A stretch of 64,000 nucleotides of DNA from CAYLHF01 sp964383365 (lineage in GTDB: Bacteria > Bacteroidota > Rhodothermia > Rhodothermales > UBA10348). The stretch spans positions 1-64,000 of the forward strand of contig CAYLHF010000015.1 of NCBI GenBank assembly GCA_964383365.1. The letters run 5' to 3'. The position numbers and the translations under genes are program-made. Each line of letters starts with the position of its first letter. Positions within the stretch are counted from its first letter, which is position 1. Positions 1 through 8,722 of the stretch are shown piece by piece. Below the pieces are notes generated by a model. The model was not told the origin of the DNA and searched no databases. It worked only from the letters and a program-made list of their open reading frames with translations.

Positions 1-213
1 CCCCGAGTCGATGCGTCCGGGAGGATCGGGGACCAGGCGCAGGATCGAGAGGGCGGTGACCGATTTCCCGGAACCCGACTCCCCCACGATGCCCACAAAC
101 TCGCCGGGATAGATGTTGAAGCTCACCCCCCCCACCGCCCAGGCGCCGGCGAGGCGACCGAATCCGCCCGAGCAAGAGGTGCGGCCGGACCAGCAAGAAC
201 GATCGCAGTTGCG
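1..213 (-). CDS. Fragment of oligopeptide/dipeptide-type ABC transporter ATP-binding protein, no start codon
   Basis: Read on the minus strand, about positions 138 down to 1 encode AVGGVSFNIYPGEFVGIVG followed by the Walker A motif GESGSGKS and TALSILRLVP. This is the N-terminal nucleotide-binding region of OppD/DppD-type ATPases, which energise peptide import at the inner membrane. The gene runs off the left edge. Upstream the frame is open only to a TGA at 214-216. It contains no convincing start and lacks the usual first beta-strands, so about 20 expected N-terminal residues are missing. The stretch looks clearly richer in GC than what follows. It may be a remnant, a frameshifted gene or a chimeric contig end. 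Confidence 0.6.
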
Positions 214-216
214 TCA

Positions 217-485
217 ACAATCGGCACCGGGTCGCGGCCCGATCTACGGCGGTGCGTCTTTGGTGAAGGAAAAACAGGTTGTTACAATTCTCTCCTGGGG
301 GACTCTAGGATAGGGAAACAGGCATTTATCCAGAAAAGTCAAAAAAAAACCGGAGTCAGCTTAACTCCCCCGACAATCCCGCCGATACCCTGAGAGCAAG
401 GTGCGCCCACCTCGGAATCCTGACGGTTTCCGAACCGGGAAGGGCGGACCAAAAACCCTCAACAACATTTCATTTGTGATCAGTC
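217..485. other. Intergenic region, nothing recognised
   Basis: No gene is supported here. A short hairpin (ggagt, 7-base loop, actcc) lies near 353-369 after a run of nine A. No riboswitch or tRNA fold was recognised. The region falls between a high-GC fragment and the first gene that looks native. Confidence 0.4.
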
Positions 486-1802
486 ATGAAAGCCTCAACC
501 CTCAAGGCAGGACGCCTGCTCGCGTTTACCCTCGTTCTCTTAACCACTGTTGTCTGGACCGGTTGTACCGATCAGCTTGCTGATTCTCAGCAGGAGACAC
601 AGGACGAGGTACAGGTGAGTTCAAAGTATCGTAACCGCCAGCTCATCGACAAGGTTGCCCGTGTGAACTCAAAGGGAGAAGACCTGTCGGGAATGGTATT
701 TTCAATCACACCGAGTAAAGTGTTAGACCGCTATAAAGTACTCGACCGCTATAAAGTACTCGACCGCTACAAGGTGCTCGATCGTTACGAGTACGATGAG
801 GCGTTCACCGGCTTCGCGATCTGGGCTTCATCGCAGTATTTCGACGAACTCATCGCTCTCATGGAGCAGGATCTGGACATCGCGTGGATGGAACCCGTGT
901 TCGGAATTACCCCTCCAGCGAGTGGCGCCGGTAATGCGACTACAGACTACGTTCCGTGGAGCGTAGATATGGTCGGAGGCAAAGAGAGTTGGACGGTATC
1001 TGGCGATGGTCAAGGCACCGTCGACGTAGATGTCTTCGTGATCGACACCGGAGTTTCCAACGGAGACATCAATGTCGTGGAGAATGTCGATTTCTCAGGT
1101 ACCGATCCCAGTGCAGCAGATACGGACGGGCATGGTACGCACATCGCGGGGATCATCGGTGCAGGCGACAACCGCACGGGAATCGTGGGAATCGCGCCTG
1201 GTGCAAGGATTCACAACCTGAAAGTATTCGGTCCGAACGGAGCCGCCGATGATTCCATGGTAATGGCTGCCATCGAGTACGCCATCAAGTGGAAACGATC
1301 GAATCCTTCGAAAGCAGGAGTGATCAATCTCAGCCTGGGCGAGAACACGGGATCGAAAGCCTACACGGCTCTTGACGATGTGGTCGAGAACGCGATAAGC
1401 GCCGGGCTGACGGTCGTCGTGGCAGCAGGAAACGAGAGTGTGGATGCGCAATTTGTGTCTCCCGCTCACGTCAAGAAGGCCATTACCGTTGGGTCTGTGG
1501 ACGGGAATGCAACGTTCTCATGGTTTTCAAACTTCGGAAAGAGGATCGACATCAACGCTCCGGGGTCTGACGTGATTTCCTCATCTCCGAATATCTTCGG
1601 TGTAGATCTGATGTCAGGTACGTCGATGGCAGCAGCCCATGTGAGCGGCGCAGCGGCACTATACCTTGCCCAACATAGTGATGCGAAGCCAGAGAAAGTG
1701 TTTGACAAGATCAAGGATAATAAGAACCCACGATTCAAAAAAGCTACGGGTACACCCTCCGAGACGACCAAGAAGTTACTCTGGGTCGGACCGAAGAAAT
1801 AG
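486..1802 (+). CDS. Subtilisin-like (S8) serine protease, predicted lipoprotein, with 6-residue tandem repeat
   Basis: Secreted S8 endopeptidase of 438 aa. The catalytic triad is visible: Asp187 in VIDTG, His216 in HGTH and Ser380 in SGTSMAAAHVSG. A hydrophobic N-terminus ends in WTGC at Cys27, a plausible lipobox, so the protein is probably membrane-anchored in the periplasm or at the surface. Residues about 50-145 would be the propeptide. Inside it, residues 78-101 are four perfect copies of KVLDRY, followed by EYDEAF. The repeat is far from the active site and its role is unknown. A strong hairpin follows the gene, so it is probably a single transcription unit. Confidence 0.93.
   Translation: MKASTLKAGRLLAFTLVLLTTVVWTGCTDQLADSQQETQDEVQVSSKYRNRQLIDKVARVNSKGEDLSGMVFSITPSKVLDRYKVLDRYKVLDRYKVLDRYEYDEAFTGFAIWASSQYFDELIALMEQDLDIAWMEPVFGITPPASGAGNATTDYVPWSVDMVGGKESWTVSGDGQGTVDVDVFVIDTGVSNGDINVVENVDFSGTDPSAADTDGHGTHIAGIIGAGDNRTGIVGIAPGARIHNLKVFGPNGAADDSMVMAAIEYAIKWKRSNPSKAGVINLSLGENTGSKAYTALDDVVENAISAGLTVVVAAGNESVDAQFVSPAHVKKAITVGSVDGNATFSWFSNFGKRIDINAPGSDVISSSPNIFGVDLMSGTSMAAAHVSGAAALYLAQHSDAKPEKVFDKIKDNKNPRFKKATGTPSETTKKLLWVGPKK
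717..788 (+). repeat. Tandem repeat, four 18-bp units inside the S8 protease gene
   Basis: Units at 717-734, 735-752, 753-770 and 771-788 each encode KVLDRY. The middle units are nearly identical in DNA. The last differs at several third positions (ctc/gtg, gac/gat, cgc/cgt), so the peptide is conserved while the DNA drifts. The period is a multiple of three, so copy number can change without breaking the frame. Confidence 0.95.
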
Positions 1803-1862
1803 CGTCGTCGGGTGACGGAAGCGTCACACCCGATGTGACCGCACAGAGCCCGAGTTAAACCT

Positions 1863-1900
1863 CAGGAATGGCGGGCCGCGAGAGCGGCCCGCCATTCCTG
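1863..1900 (+). terminator. Perfect 17-bp inverted repeat with GAGA loop downstream of the protease
   Basis: Arms at 1863-1879 and 1884-1900 are perfectly complementary and GC-rich around a 4-base loop, 60 bases after the protease stop. No T-run follows, so it is a terminator by position and stability rather than a textbook intrinsic terminator. Confidence 0.65.
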
Positions 1901-2096
1901 TATCCGGCCGTGATTACACGAATTGCCCTCGCGCTTGCGCCGCCCTTAATCGGATTCACAGGATGGCCTCTGAAACGGTAATACACGCCCAATATCCTTT
2001 AAGTCAGGCCCTCAGTAGCCGATACGAGTAATGACAGGAGGCCCGGTGAACTTTGTTCATGGAGTTCCTTTTTTCACCATCGACCCTGCTTGATAT

Positions 2097-3461
2097 ATGG
2101 AAAGGAAGGCTCAAGCTCGCAAGAAGATCAGCCAGGAAACGCTTCGACGCCACGCCGGAAATACGGCTGACGCTCGGAGTCGTGTGGTTTCTCGGGAACC
2201 TGCACCGGGGTCGGCTTCGATGCCTTCAGCACGGTCTCCCAGATCCATACCAATCCCGGAGATCTGTAAACAGATAGCCGCTCAGACTCCCGATTCTCTG
2301 TTCGGCTCTGACCGAATTCAGTATCACATCGACCAACTGAATCAAATTGAACCTCGGGAGAGAGTAGCCATGAGAGTTCATATGGATCATACCATCCGGC
2401 ATATGATCCACAAGAATGCAAGTGATATCGATATGGGTGGCCGCGCCGGGGGCGGTCTGGTCTGGCTACGGATAAATGGCGAGAAGAAGCCTGATTTCTC
2501 ACTGGGACGATACTCACTCGACGAGTCCAACCTGCTCATTCTCAATCTGCTGAATGAGTCCAGTCACCAGCGTCTGATGTCATGGAAAGCCGCGGACTGT
2601 TCGTATGAACTCCCGTCTGAGAAGGGGAAAAGGCAACGGAGATTTCGGGCGTCTGCCTATTTCGACATGGACTACGTTGCTCTGAATATGCGAGCGATCA
2701 CGGAGGAAGTCAGATCGCTCAAATCCTTGAATTTTCATCCGACCGTGGAGCGAGGACTTCTGTTCAGATATATCCGCGACGGCCTGACACTCGTAACGGG
2801 TGTGACCGGTTCAGGTAAATCGACCACGCTCGATGCCATCATCGATGCAAACAACGACGATTATCACGGACACATCGTCATCATCGGAAAGCCGATCGAA
2901 TACATGCACGACTCCAAGAAGTGCATCGTTCGGCATCGTGAGGTGGGAAGCGATGTCGATAGCTTCCGAGACGGCATCGTTCAGTCTCTACGACAGGATC
3001 CAGATATTGTCGTGATCGGTGAGATGCGCGATTCGGATACCATCTCATCTGCTCTCGAAATCACGGACTCGGGTCATAAAGTTTTTTCAACACTCCATAC
3101 GAGTTCGGCAGTAGAGTCCATCGATCGCATCATCGGGGAATATCCCCCGGAAGAACAGAACAGGATTCGCAATCGTCTCGCGGACGTACTTCGGTGTATC
3201 GTTTCACAGAAGTTATGCCCGAAAGTTGGTGGAGGCAGGGTCCTGACGAAAGAAGTGCTCTGGATGACCCCTCCGGCTCGTGCGGCGATAAAGAATAATA
3301 ACACCAGCGAGGTGTATCAGATGATGTGGGAGGGATGGAATCAGGGCCAGATCACTCTGGAACAGGACCTGTTTCGTCTGATGCGGCAGGGTCTGATTAC
3401 GTCCGAGACGGCATTGAGTTATTCAAATAATAAACGTCGCTTCGCCCAACTGACCAAATAG
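2097..3461 (+). CDS. PilT/GspE-like secretion or pilus ATPase
   Basis: Hexameric motor ATPase of the type II secretion/type IV pilus superfamily, 454 aa from this ATG. Visible are Walker A GVTGSGKST (from residue 235), Walker B DPDIVVIGEMRD (from 301), the His box TLHTSSAVESIDRII, and a C-terminal part resembling PilT (LFRLMRQGLI). The core starts at about residue 97 (KNASDID), so ATG 2370, preceded by gggagagag, could be the real start. The Asp box, usually EDPIE, reads GKPIE. A 15-codon GTG reading frame at 2046-2093 with an AGGAGG just before it ends in the same frame immediately upstream. First gene of the assembly operon with PilMN-, PilOP- and secretin-like products. Confidence 0.85.
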   Translation: MERKAQARKKISQETLRRHAGNTADARSRVVSREPAPGSASMPSARSPRSIPIPEICKQIAAQTPDSLFGSDRIQYHIDQLNQIEPRERVAMRVHMDHTIRHMIHKNASDIDMGGRAGGGLVWLRINGEKKPDFSLGRYSLDESNLLILNLLNESSHQRLMSWKAADCSYELPSEKGKRQRRFRASAYFDMDYVALNMRAITEEVRSLKSLNFHPTVERGLLFRYIRDGLTLVTGVTGSGKSTTLDAIIDANNDDYHGHIVIIGKPIEYMHDSKKCIVRHREVGSDVDSFRDGIVQSLRQDPDIVVIGEMRDSDTISSALEITDSGHKVFSTLHTSSAVESIDRIIGEYPPEEQNRIRNRLADVLRCIVSQKLCPKVGGGRVLTKEVLWMTPPARAAIKNNNTSEVYQMMWEGWNQGQITLEQDLFRLMRQGLITSETALSYSNNKRRFAQLTK

Positions 3462-3482
3462 GATATGATCTGAGATAATCGC

Positions 3483-5300
3483 ATGAAGTTGTCCTCACCT
3501 AAAGAATACATCCTCGGAATAACTGCTTCCTCACGAGTGGTTCGGGGCGTTTTGGTCCACAACGGACCCGACGGCCCCGTTATTGTAAGGGAATTTTCAG
3601 AGGCCCGCGGGGGTGATGATCCGTTTAATATGAACCTCCCCGACCTGGATGCGGCCACGGATGGTGGCGTTTCTTTCAGTATGGGAGGGGAAGACGAAGA
3701 AGTAGATGCCAGTCTGTTCCTGTCCGGAGAATTCGGCGGTGACGAAGATGATCTGGGAGCGTCGAACGGATCAGGCCTGATGGGAGCGCCCACTGTTGCG
3801 ATTCCATTTGATCTTGAATTACTGGATATAATCGCCGATTGTCGTGAAGCCGGGTACGAAGATTTTAGTGTCGTTTTTGCCCTCGGGTCGGAGTTTCTCA
3901 CGACCTCGGAACTGGAAATTGCTCCGGAATCAGGAAGAGGAAAAGGGAAAAATAATCGGGCGGATCGATCACCGGCGAGGACGGCCGATTTTCGTGCTCT
4001 TCTGAAAAAGAGGCACGGAAAAAAATCGGATGAGTCCAAGGTGGCTCTGATCCCGATGCAGTGCGGGGACAATAAAGCCGCGCGAAATCTGGCCGTGTAT
4101 TTGTCGAGCCTGGAACCCGTATCCCCCACGCTACTCGGTATTCAGAGCCGAAAAAGGCCTATGCCGCGGGTCAGTCTCATGGACGGAGAGGTGACGCTTC
4201 TTCTGGGACTCGCGCACGCGACCGTGCTTCTCGGAACGGTATCTACCGAAGACGAACAGGCAGCAATTGATGAACATCATTCGGCGGACGAAGCGTCGGA
4301 GAAGGACGATTCCGCTGGATCCAAGGTGCTCATTGTTCGTGCCGGACCCGAGGACACCGTCGTCATGTTCCTGGACGACGGAGTACTGGCCCGATATGAA
4401 AATCTTCGTTCGATTACTACGTATGATCCCCCGGAAACCATATGCAGTAGAGTACTCCTCTTGCAGGACGAATTTGGTCTTCCGGACGCAGACATCGTTA
4501 CGATTTTGGCGGACGATCATGAGGATTCATTGCTCGAGAGTTTCCAGATGTTCTTCCCTGACTCCCGCGTCTGTTCACTCAGATCGATACTGCCGCGTCG
4601 GGCGGAGAACGAGACCGAGGCACTGTCGTACGAAAGCGTACTCGCGAGTGCCGTCACCCTTCGTCTGATAGACGACGAACTCTATAAGGCGGTATTTCAG
4701 GAGGTAAACTTTCTTTCAGGAAAGCTTCTGAAGCGCCGAATTCAGCTGCCATTTTCCTGGCCGATAGCGGCTATGTACACGCTGATGTTCTGCTCAGCGC
4801 TTTTCTTCGTTTTCCGGTATTACTCTCAGCTACACGCGTTGGATCTGTACAGATACGAACTTCAGCAGTATCCGGAACAGGTGATAGACGAAAATTCCCA
4901 GGTACTGCAGTCCAGGATAGACAGTCTCCGGATGATTACAACCGGATACGTTCGGTCACTGGATGTCCTGGATTCACTTCTCGTCGGAAGCGACAAATGG
5001 AGTCGTGCCCTGGAGTCGACAGCTAAAGTCAGTTCCGAGGTAGGGGGGATATGGATCGAACAGTGGCAGGAAGACGACGAAGCAAATTATCTCCGCCTCA
5101 AGGGGAATTCGACCGACAGGAATGACGTCGTGGCATTCGCGGCCAATGCGGATGCCATTATTGAGTCCCTCTCGTTCTCTGAAATCAGAGGATGGCCGGT
5201 GTTCAGTTTTTCAATGAAAATGAGAATGGCGGACGATCTGCCCCAGGCGGCACGCTACTTCCGGGAACACACCCAGGATAAAGAATCATCGAGACCATAG
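3483..5300 (+). CDS. Fused PilM-PilN-like pilus/secretion assembly protein
   Basis: 605 aa. The N-terminal part starts like an actin-fold PilM protein (YILGITASSRVVRGVLV) with an acidic insertion at about residues 40-95. A second block (KVLIVRAGPEDTVVMFLDDG onward) continues that domain. Around residues 411-440 EVNFLSGKLLKRR precedes a single membrane segment, then a periplasmic coiled region and a C-terminal fold like PilN (LRLKGNS..., VAFAANADAIIESLSF). This is a PilM-PilN fusion, linking the cytoplasmic ring to the inner-membrane platform. PilM and PilN are usually separate genes. The assignment rests on domain order, TM position and neighbours because sequence identity is weak. Confidence 0.7.
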   Translation: MKLSSPKEYILGITASSRVVRGVLVHNGPDGPVIVREFSEARGGDDPFNMNLPDLDAATDGGVSFSMGGEDEEVDASLFLSGEFGGDEDDLGASNGSGLMGAPTVAIPFDLELLDIIADCREAGYEDFSVVFALGSEFLTTSELEIAPESGRGKGKNNRADRSPARTADFRALLKKRHGKKSDESKVALIPMQCGDNKAARNLAVYLSSLEPVSPTLLGIQSRKRPMPRVSLMDGEVTLLLGLAHATVLLGTVSTEDEQAAIDEHHSADEASEKDDSAGSKVLIVRAGPEDTVVMFLDDGVLARYENLRSITTYDPPETICSRVLLLQDEFGLPDADIVTILADDHEDSLLESFQMFFPDSRVCSLRSILPRRAENETEALSYESVLASAVTLRLIDDELYKAVFQEVNFLSGKLLKRRIQLPFSWPIAAMYTLMFCSALFFVFRYYSQLHALDLYRYELQQYPEQVIDENSQVLQSRIDSLRMITTGYVRSLDVLDSLLVGSDKWSRALESTAKVSSEVGGIWIEQWQEDDEANYLRLKGNSTDRNDVVAFAANADAIIESLSFSEIRGWPVFSFSMKMRMADDLPQAARYFREHTQDKESSRP

Positions 5301-5317
5301 GATAGCACACGTATTTC

Positions 5318-6316
5318 ATGTCGAGTATTTATCAAAATATGATCATTCTGGGTCTCTGCTGGCTAATCGTGACCGGCGGCGGAATCTACGTGACGTTTTT
5401 CGACCAGCCTTCAGAAATGGAACGGTTGGAAAAAGCCGAAAAAGTTGCCCGGATGAAACAGGCCGAACTGGCTGCGTTGATGGCGGAAGCGTCGGAGACC
5501 GAAGACCGATCATCTGAAATGCTGACGCGATGGAACGCCCGTTACAAGTTGATACCAAAAACACTGGCACCTGAAGCGATCATCGGATATCTGAATGAAC
5601 TCACGGCGACCGGTTTCAAGCCGTTCGACATCGTGTTCCGAGACCACATAGAAGGGGACGAGTTCAATACGTTTCGATTCGACCTTTCTGGGAGAGGGAA
5701 ATTTGCTCGCGTATACAATCTTGTCTGGAGTCTGGAAAATAACCGCCAACTGTATCGCGTCTCCGATCTGAAATTAACTCACTTCGATCTGATTACACGT
5801 GATGAAGACACGCAGGTCGAACATCTGGACATCGTCGTCGATTTCGACTTTAAACTCGATGTGTACTATGGTGGAGCAGCGGGATTGAGTGCCGATGATG
5901 AATATCTGGCCGGAGTAGAAATGGGCGGAGACCCCATACAGACGCCGACGGCGGACATATCCCAGCTGCCGGACGGGATATTACCCGACCGTAAACCGGG
6001 CCGTAACCCATTCTTTCCCCTGATCATGGAGAATATTCCTCCTAATTCTCATGGACTGCTTAACCTTGAGGAAGCAAAGCTGATATCCATAGTGGGTGGG
6101 AAAGCCGTTTTCGAATGGAACGGAGATTACCAGTCGCTCGGAGTTGGTGAGGATGTATATCTCGGTCAGCTTACATCCATCGACCCGCAGACAGGGATCG
6201 TCCATGCCCGACTGAATAAAGGGGGCATAATAGATGAGATCGAACTTTCTCTCAGTATGGGAGACAGCTTTCGGCAGGCCGTCGAGACGGTGAATCTGGG
6301 CCCTGGAAACAACTAA
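5318..6316 (+). CDS. Fused PilO-PilP-like inner-membrane assembly protein
   Basis: 332 aa. It starts with one membrane helix (residues about 7-26), then a charged coiled-coil and a PilO-like periplasmic ferredoxin-type region (EAIIGYLNELTATGFKPFDIVF, then GRGKFARVYNLVWSLENN). The C-terminal third after DRKPGRNPFFP resembles the PilP/GspC homology domain that contacts the secretin (AKLISIVGGKAVFEW, then YLGQLTSIDPQTG). It lies 17 bases after the PilMN fusion and 22 before the secretin gene, the order expected for pilM-N-O-P-Q. Its job would be to bridge the inner-membrane platform and the outer-membrane channel. The two-domain fusion is inferred from sequence pattern and context. Confidence 0.65.
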   Translation: MSSIYQNMIILGLCWLIVTGGGIYVTFFDQPSEMERLEKAEKVARMKQAELAALMAEASETEDRSSEMLTRWNARYKLIPKTLAPEAIIGYLNELTATGFKPFDIVFRDHIEGDEFNTFRFDLSGRGKFARVYNLVWSLENNRQLYRVSDLKLTHFDLITRDEDTQVEHLDIVVDFDFKLDVYYGGAAGLSADDEYLAGVEMGGDPIQTPTADISQLPDGILPDRKPGRNPFFPLIMENIPPNSHGLLNLEEAKLISIVGGKAVFEWNGDYQSLGVGEDVYLGQLTSIDPQTGIVHARLNKGGIIDEIELSLSMGDSFRQAVETVNLGPGNN

Positions 6317-6338
6317 GAATTATCCGCACGAGCCGGAC

Positions 6339-7706
6339 ATGAAAACATTAATGAAACGATCGACCGGACTGATCCTGATGTACCTCCTGCTGGGAGTGAT
6401 TTCAGGGGCAGAGTTGACTACGACGCTACTTGCGCAGGAAGGTGCTGTTCAGCGTCAGGTACGGGCGTATATCCCCCCGGATCAGTTGGTTTCGTTCCTG
6501 CCATCGACTCCGTTCGATCGATTCGTTGAGTTTTTAAACCCGATTTTCAGGCGAGTTGCCGGAAAAGAAATCATCGATCCCGAGTCCCGAAAACATCCGA
6601 TCGGGATATCCATTTCCGGTCTCCAGTTTCTGGATGCCCTGGAACTGGTCCTGCAGTACAATTCGCTTCAGTACAGGGAGACTGAAAGATATTTTATGAT
6701 TGAGAAAGCGCCTGATCAGACGCTCGTTCAGGATGCAGATGCAGCGACCGGTCGGGTAAACGGTGTGGATCCCGGAACGGCCATTGCGCCGGCCACACTG
6801 GAGTCAAATCAGATAAAGATTGACGCAGTTCTATTCGAACTGAACCATACAAGAGCCAAGGATTCAGGTATCGACTGGTCGGTATTGCTGGGGAGTTCAG
6901 GATCTGCCGGTGGCGGAGGTGGCCAATCTGCCGAGGGATCGCAGAATTCGGTAAGTTTTTTGCTCAATTCCAAGAAGGTATTCGGTTCGAATGACTATAT
7001 CAGCACACCACAAACCATCGATTTTTCGGACCTGAATTCTCTCATTCGACTCGCAGAAACACAGGGAGTAGGTGAAACCATCGCGAGCCCTAACGTCACC
7101 GTACAGAGCGGTGTCGAAGGTCGGATCCAGATCGGGTCCGACGTGCCAGTCCAGGTTCGGGACTTTGCGGGAAACGCTGTGACGCAGTTCTTCTCAACCG
7201 GAATCATCATAAAAGTTACTCCCGTTCTGATTACAGAGCCGGTCGCCGATACACTGGGCGCACCAACGATGGATTTCATACACCTGACGGTGGAAGTGGA
7301 AAAATCGGGGAGTCGTCCATCTGCGTCTGGTCCGATTATCGACCGGAGTACAGCCAAGACCCAGGTACTGCTCCTGGATGGGGAGCAGACCGTAATCGGC
7401 GGACTCTACAGTACCGATCAGACGGCGACTCGAACCGGGGTTCCGGTGCTGAAAGATCTCCCCGGATGGTTCTTTGGTATCCGGTACCTGTTCGGTCGTA
7501 CGCAGGAAGCAACGACGCAGAAAGAACTCCTGATCGTGCTCCAGGCTACCGTCGAAGAGCCTCTGCTCGCACGCGCCAGACGGCCGATCAGCAATGATGT
7601 CCTGAATGCAAGACGCCTGGAAGTGCAGAAGATTTTGAAGCAGTTCAATGGCGAATACGCGAAAAAAATAGCTGACGAGAACGAATTTGAGAAATCGAAA
7701 AACTAG
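6339..7706 (+). CDS. Secretin (PilQ/GspD family outer-membrane channel)
   Basis: 455 aa. A cleavable signal peptide ends near LLAQ. A short N-domain (SFLPSTPFDRFVEFLNPIF) is followed by the secretin core: VGETIASPNVTVQSGVEGRI, VTPVLI, and the C-terminal signature TQVLLLDGEQTVIGGLYS with VPVLKDLPG. Secretins form the large gated outer-membrane pore of type IV pilus and type II secretion systems. The protein is short for PilQ, with a single N-domain and no AMIN domain, which suits a minimal secretion system. Last gene of the operon; a strong hairpin shared with the convergent gene follows. Confidence 0.9.
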   Translation: MKTLMKRSTGLILMYLLLGVISGAELTTTLLAQEGAVQRQVRAYIPPDQLVSFLPSTPFDRFVEFLNPIFRRVAGKEIIDPESRKHPIGISISGLQFLDALELVLQYNSLQYRETERYFMIEKAPDQTLVQDADAATGRVNGVDPGTAIAPATLESNQIKIDAVLFELNHTRAKDSGIDWSVLLGSSGSAGGGGGQSAEGSQNSVSFLLNSKKVFGSNDYISTPQTIDFSDLNSLIRLAETQGVGETIASPNVTVQSGVEGRIQIGSDVPVQVRDFAGNAVTQFFSTGIIIKVTPVLITEPVADTLGAPTMDFIHLTVEVEKSGSRPSASGPIIDRSTAKTQVLLLDGEQTVIGGLYSTDQTATRTGVPVLKDLPGWFFGIRYLFGRTQEATTQKELLIVLQATVEEPLLARARRPISNDVLNARRLEVQKILKQFNGEYAKKIADENEFEKSKN

Positions 7707-7775
7707 GCCCGTTCATACAGTTTGAACAGGCCCGGGACCTGAAAGTGGTCCATGAGTGTTCTGGCCCGAGAAGAT

Positions 7776-7816
7776 CAGGGGCGGGGCTTCTCCGACAAGG
7801 AGAGGCCCCGCCCCTG
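7776..7816. terminator. Bidirectional hairpin terminator between convergent genes
   Basis: Arms 7776-7793 and 7799-7816 pair with one G-T wobble around a gacaa loop. The hairpin sits between the secretin gene (plus) and the gene ending at 7840 (minus). A weaker hairpin at 7706-7732 overlaps the secretin stop. Confidence 0.7.
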
Positions 7817-7839
7817 TCTCGTCCCGGCGCACGCAGGAT

Positions 7840-8613
7840 TCAGATAGTTTCCGTTTCGAACCATGGCTGCGCGGCAAAAAACTCTTGTCGACGGTATCCA
7901 TAGGGGGTATTGACGACCGAGTCATTGATCAGATGTCGTGTCCAGTCGGCGAGTTCTGACTCGAGTCTCGATAATCTCCTGTTGTACTTCAGTCCCATGC
8001 CGGTCTGCACTCCGATCAGGATAAATGTTACGGTCAGAATGCTGGCGGCGACCACCCCGAGAGAACTCATGTCCATGTCGAACGGAATGTCGATTGCAAA
8101 CACGGCGAGAAGACCGAGTGGCAGAATATCGAGTACGGACGGTTTCCAGCGGATCGTAGAATTAACTTTGGCGAGTGCGTTCTTTAATCGATACTCTTCT
8201 TTCAGTCCGGCACAGATCTTCATCCCAGGGCCAAAACCCAGCGTTCTAATGCTCTGGACCACATGGGATCGGGTCCATATCTTCACATCGGGTCGAAGAG
8301 AAACATCTATCGATCCCGGCGTGGCAGCATAGGCGACGAATTGTCGGTCGAAGTCAAGTTGCCTGAGTCCTCGGCGAGCGTAATGAGTTCGTATCATGGA
8401 GCCGGCAAGCGCAACTGCGACACCAGACAGGACAAGGGATCGACTGACGAAATCAACGGGTACGTAGAGGGAAATCGTTCCCAGCATGATCAGGGAAAGC
8501 TGGATGGAAATACCCATCCGGAAGACCGTGCGGAGCCGGTGGCTGGTAGCGATAATCGACTGAATGATGGAAAACGACGGAGCCACGCTTTTAATAGTCT
8601 CAAATTGGTGCAA
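7840..8613 (-). CDS. Hypothetical four-helix membrane protein
   Basis: 257 aa, no family recognised. Two hydrophobic helices lie at about residues 33-50 and 60-76 (LSLIMLGTISLYV; LVLSGVAVALAG) and two more at about 164-180 and 186-206 (ILPLGLLAVFAI; VVAASILTVTFILIG). They are separated by a soluble stretch of roughly 85 residues, and a charged C-terminal tail follows. This gives a paired-hairpin topology with both termini probably in the cytoplasm. It is divergent from the lipoprotein gene starting near 8723, with a short promoter region between them. Function unknown. Confidence 0.75.
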   Translation of the reverse strand: MHQFETIKSVAPSFSIIQSIIATSHRLRTVFRMGISIQLSLIMLGTISLYVPVDFVSRSLVLSGVAVALAGSMIRTHYARRGLRQLDFDRQFVAYAATPGSIDVSLRPDVKIWTRSHVVQSIRTLGFGPGMKICAGLKEEYRLKNALAKVNSTIRWKPSVLDILPLGLLAVFAIDIPFDMDMSSLGVVAASILTVTFILIGVQTGMGLKYNRRLSRLESELADWTRHLINDSVVNTPYGYRRQEFFAAQPWFETETI

Positions 8614-8722
8614 CCGGGCAAGGCCGACGGGGAGCCGTCGATCGACCGGCAGATCCGGTTATCGTAAGCGTACTGACTTTTCTTCGTTAAGACAATGTCG
8701 TGCTGATTCCGGACTGTTCGCA

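Noticed and set aside
390..470. Possible riboswitch suggested by ccctgagagc upstream of the protease
   Set aside because: The order of conserved TPP-box elements is not present and no second helix fits.
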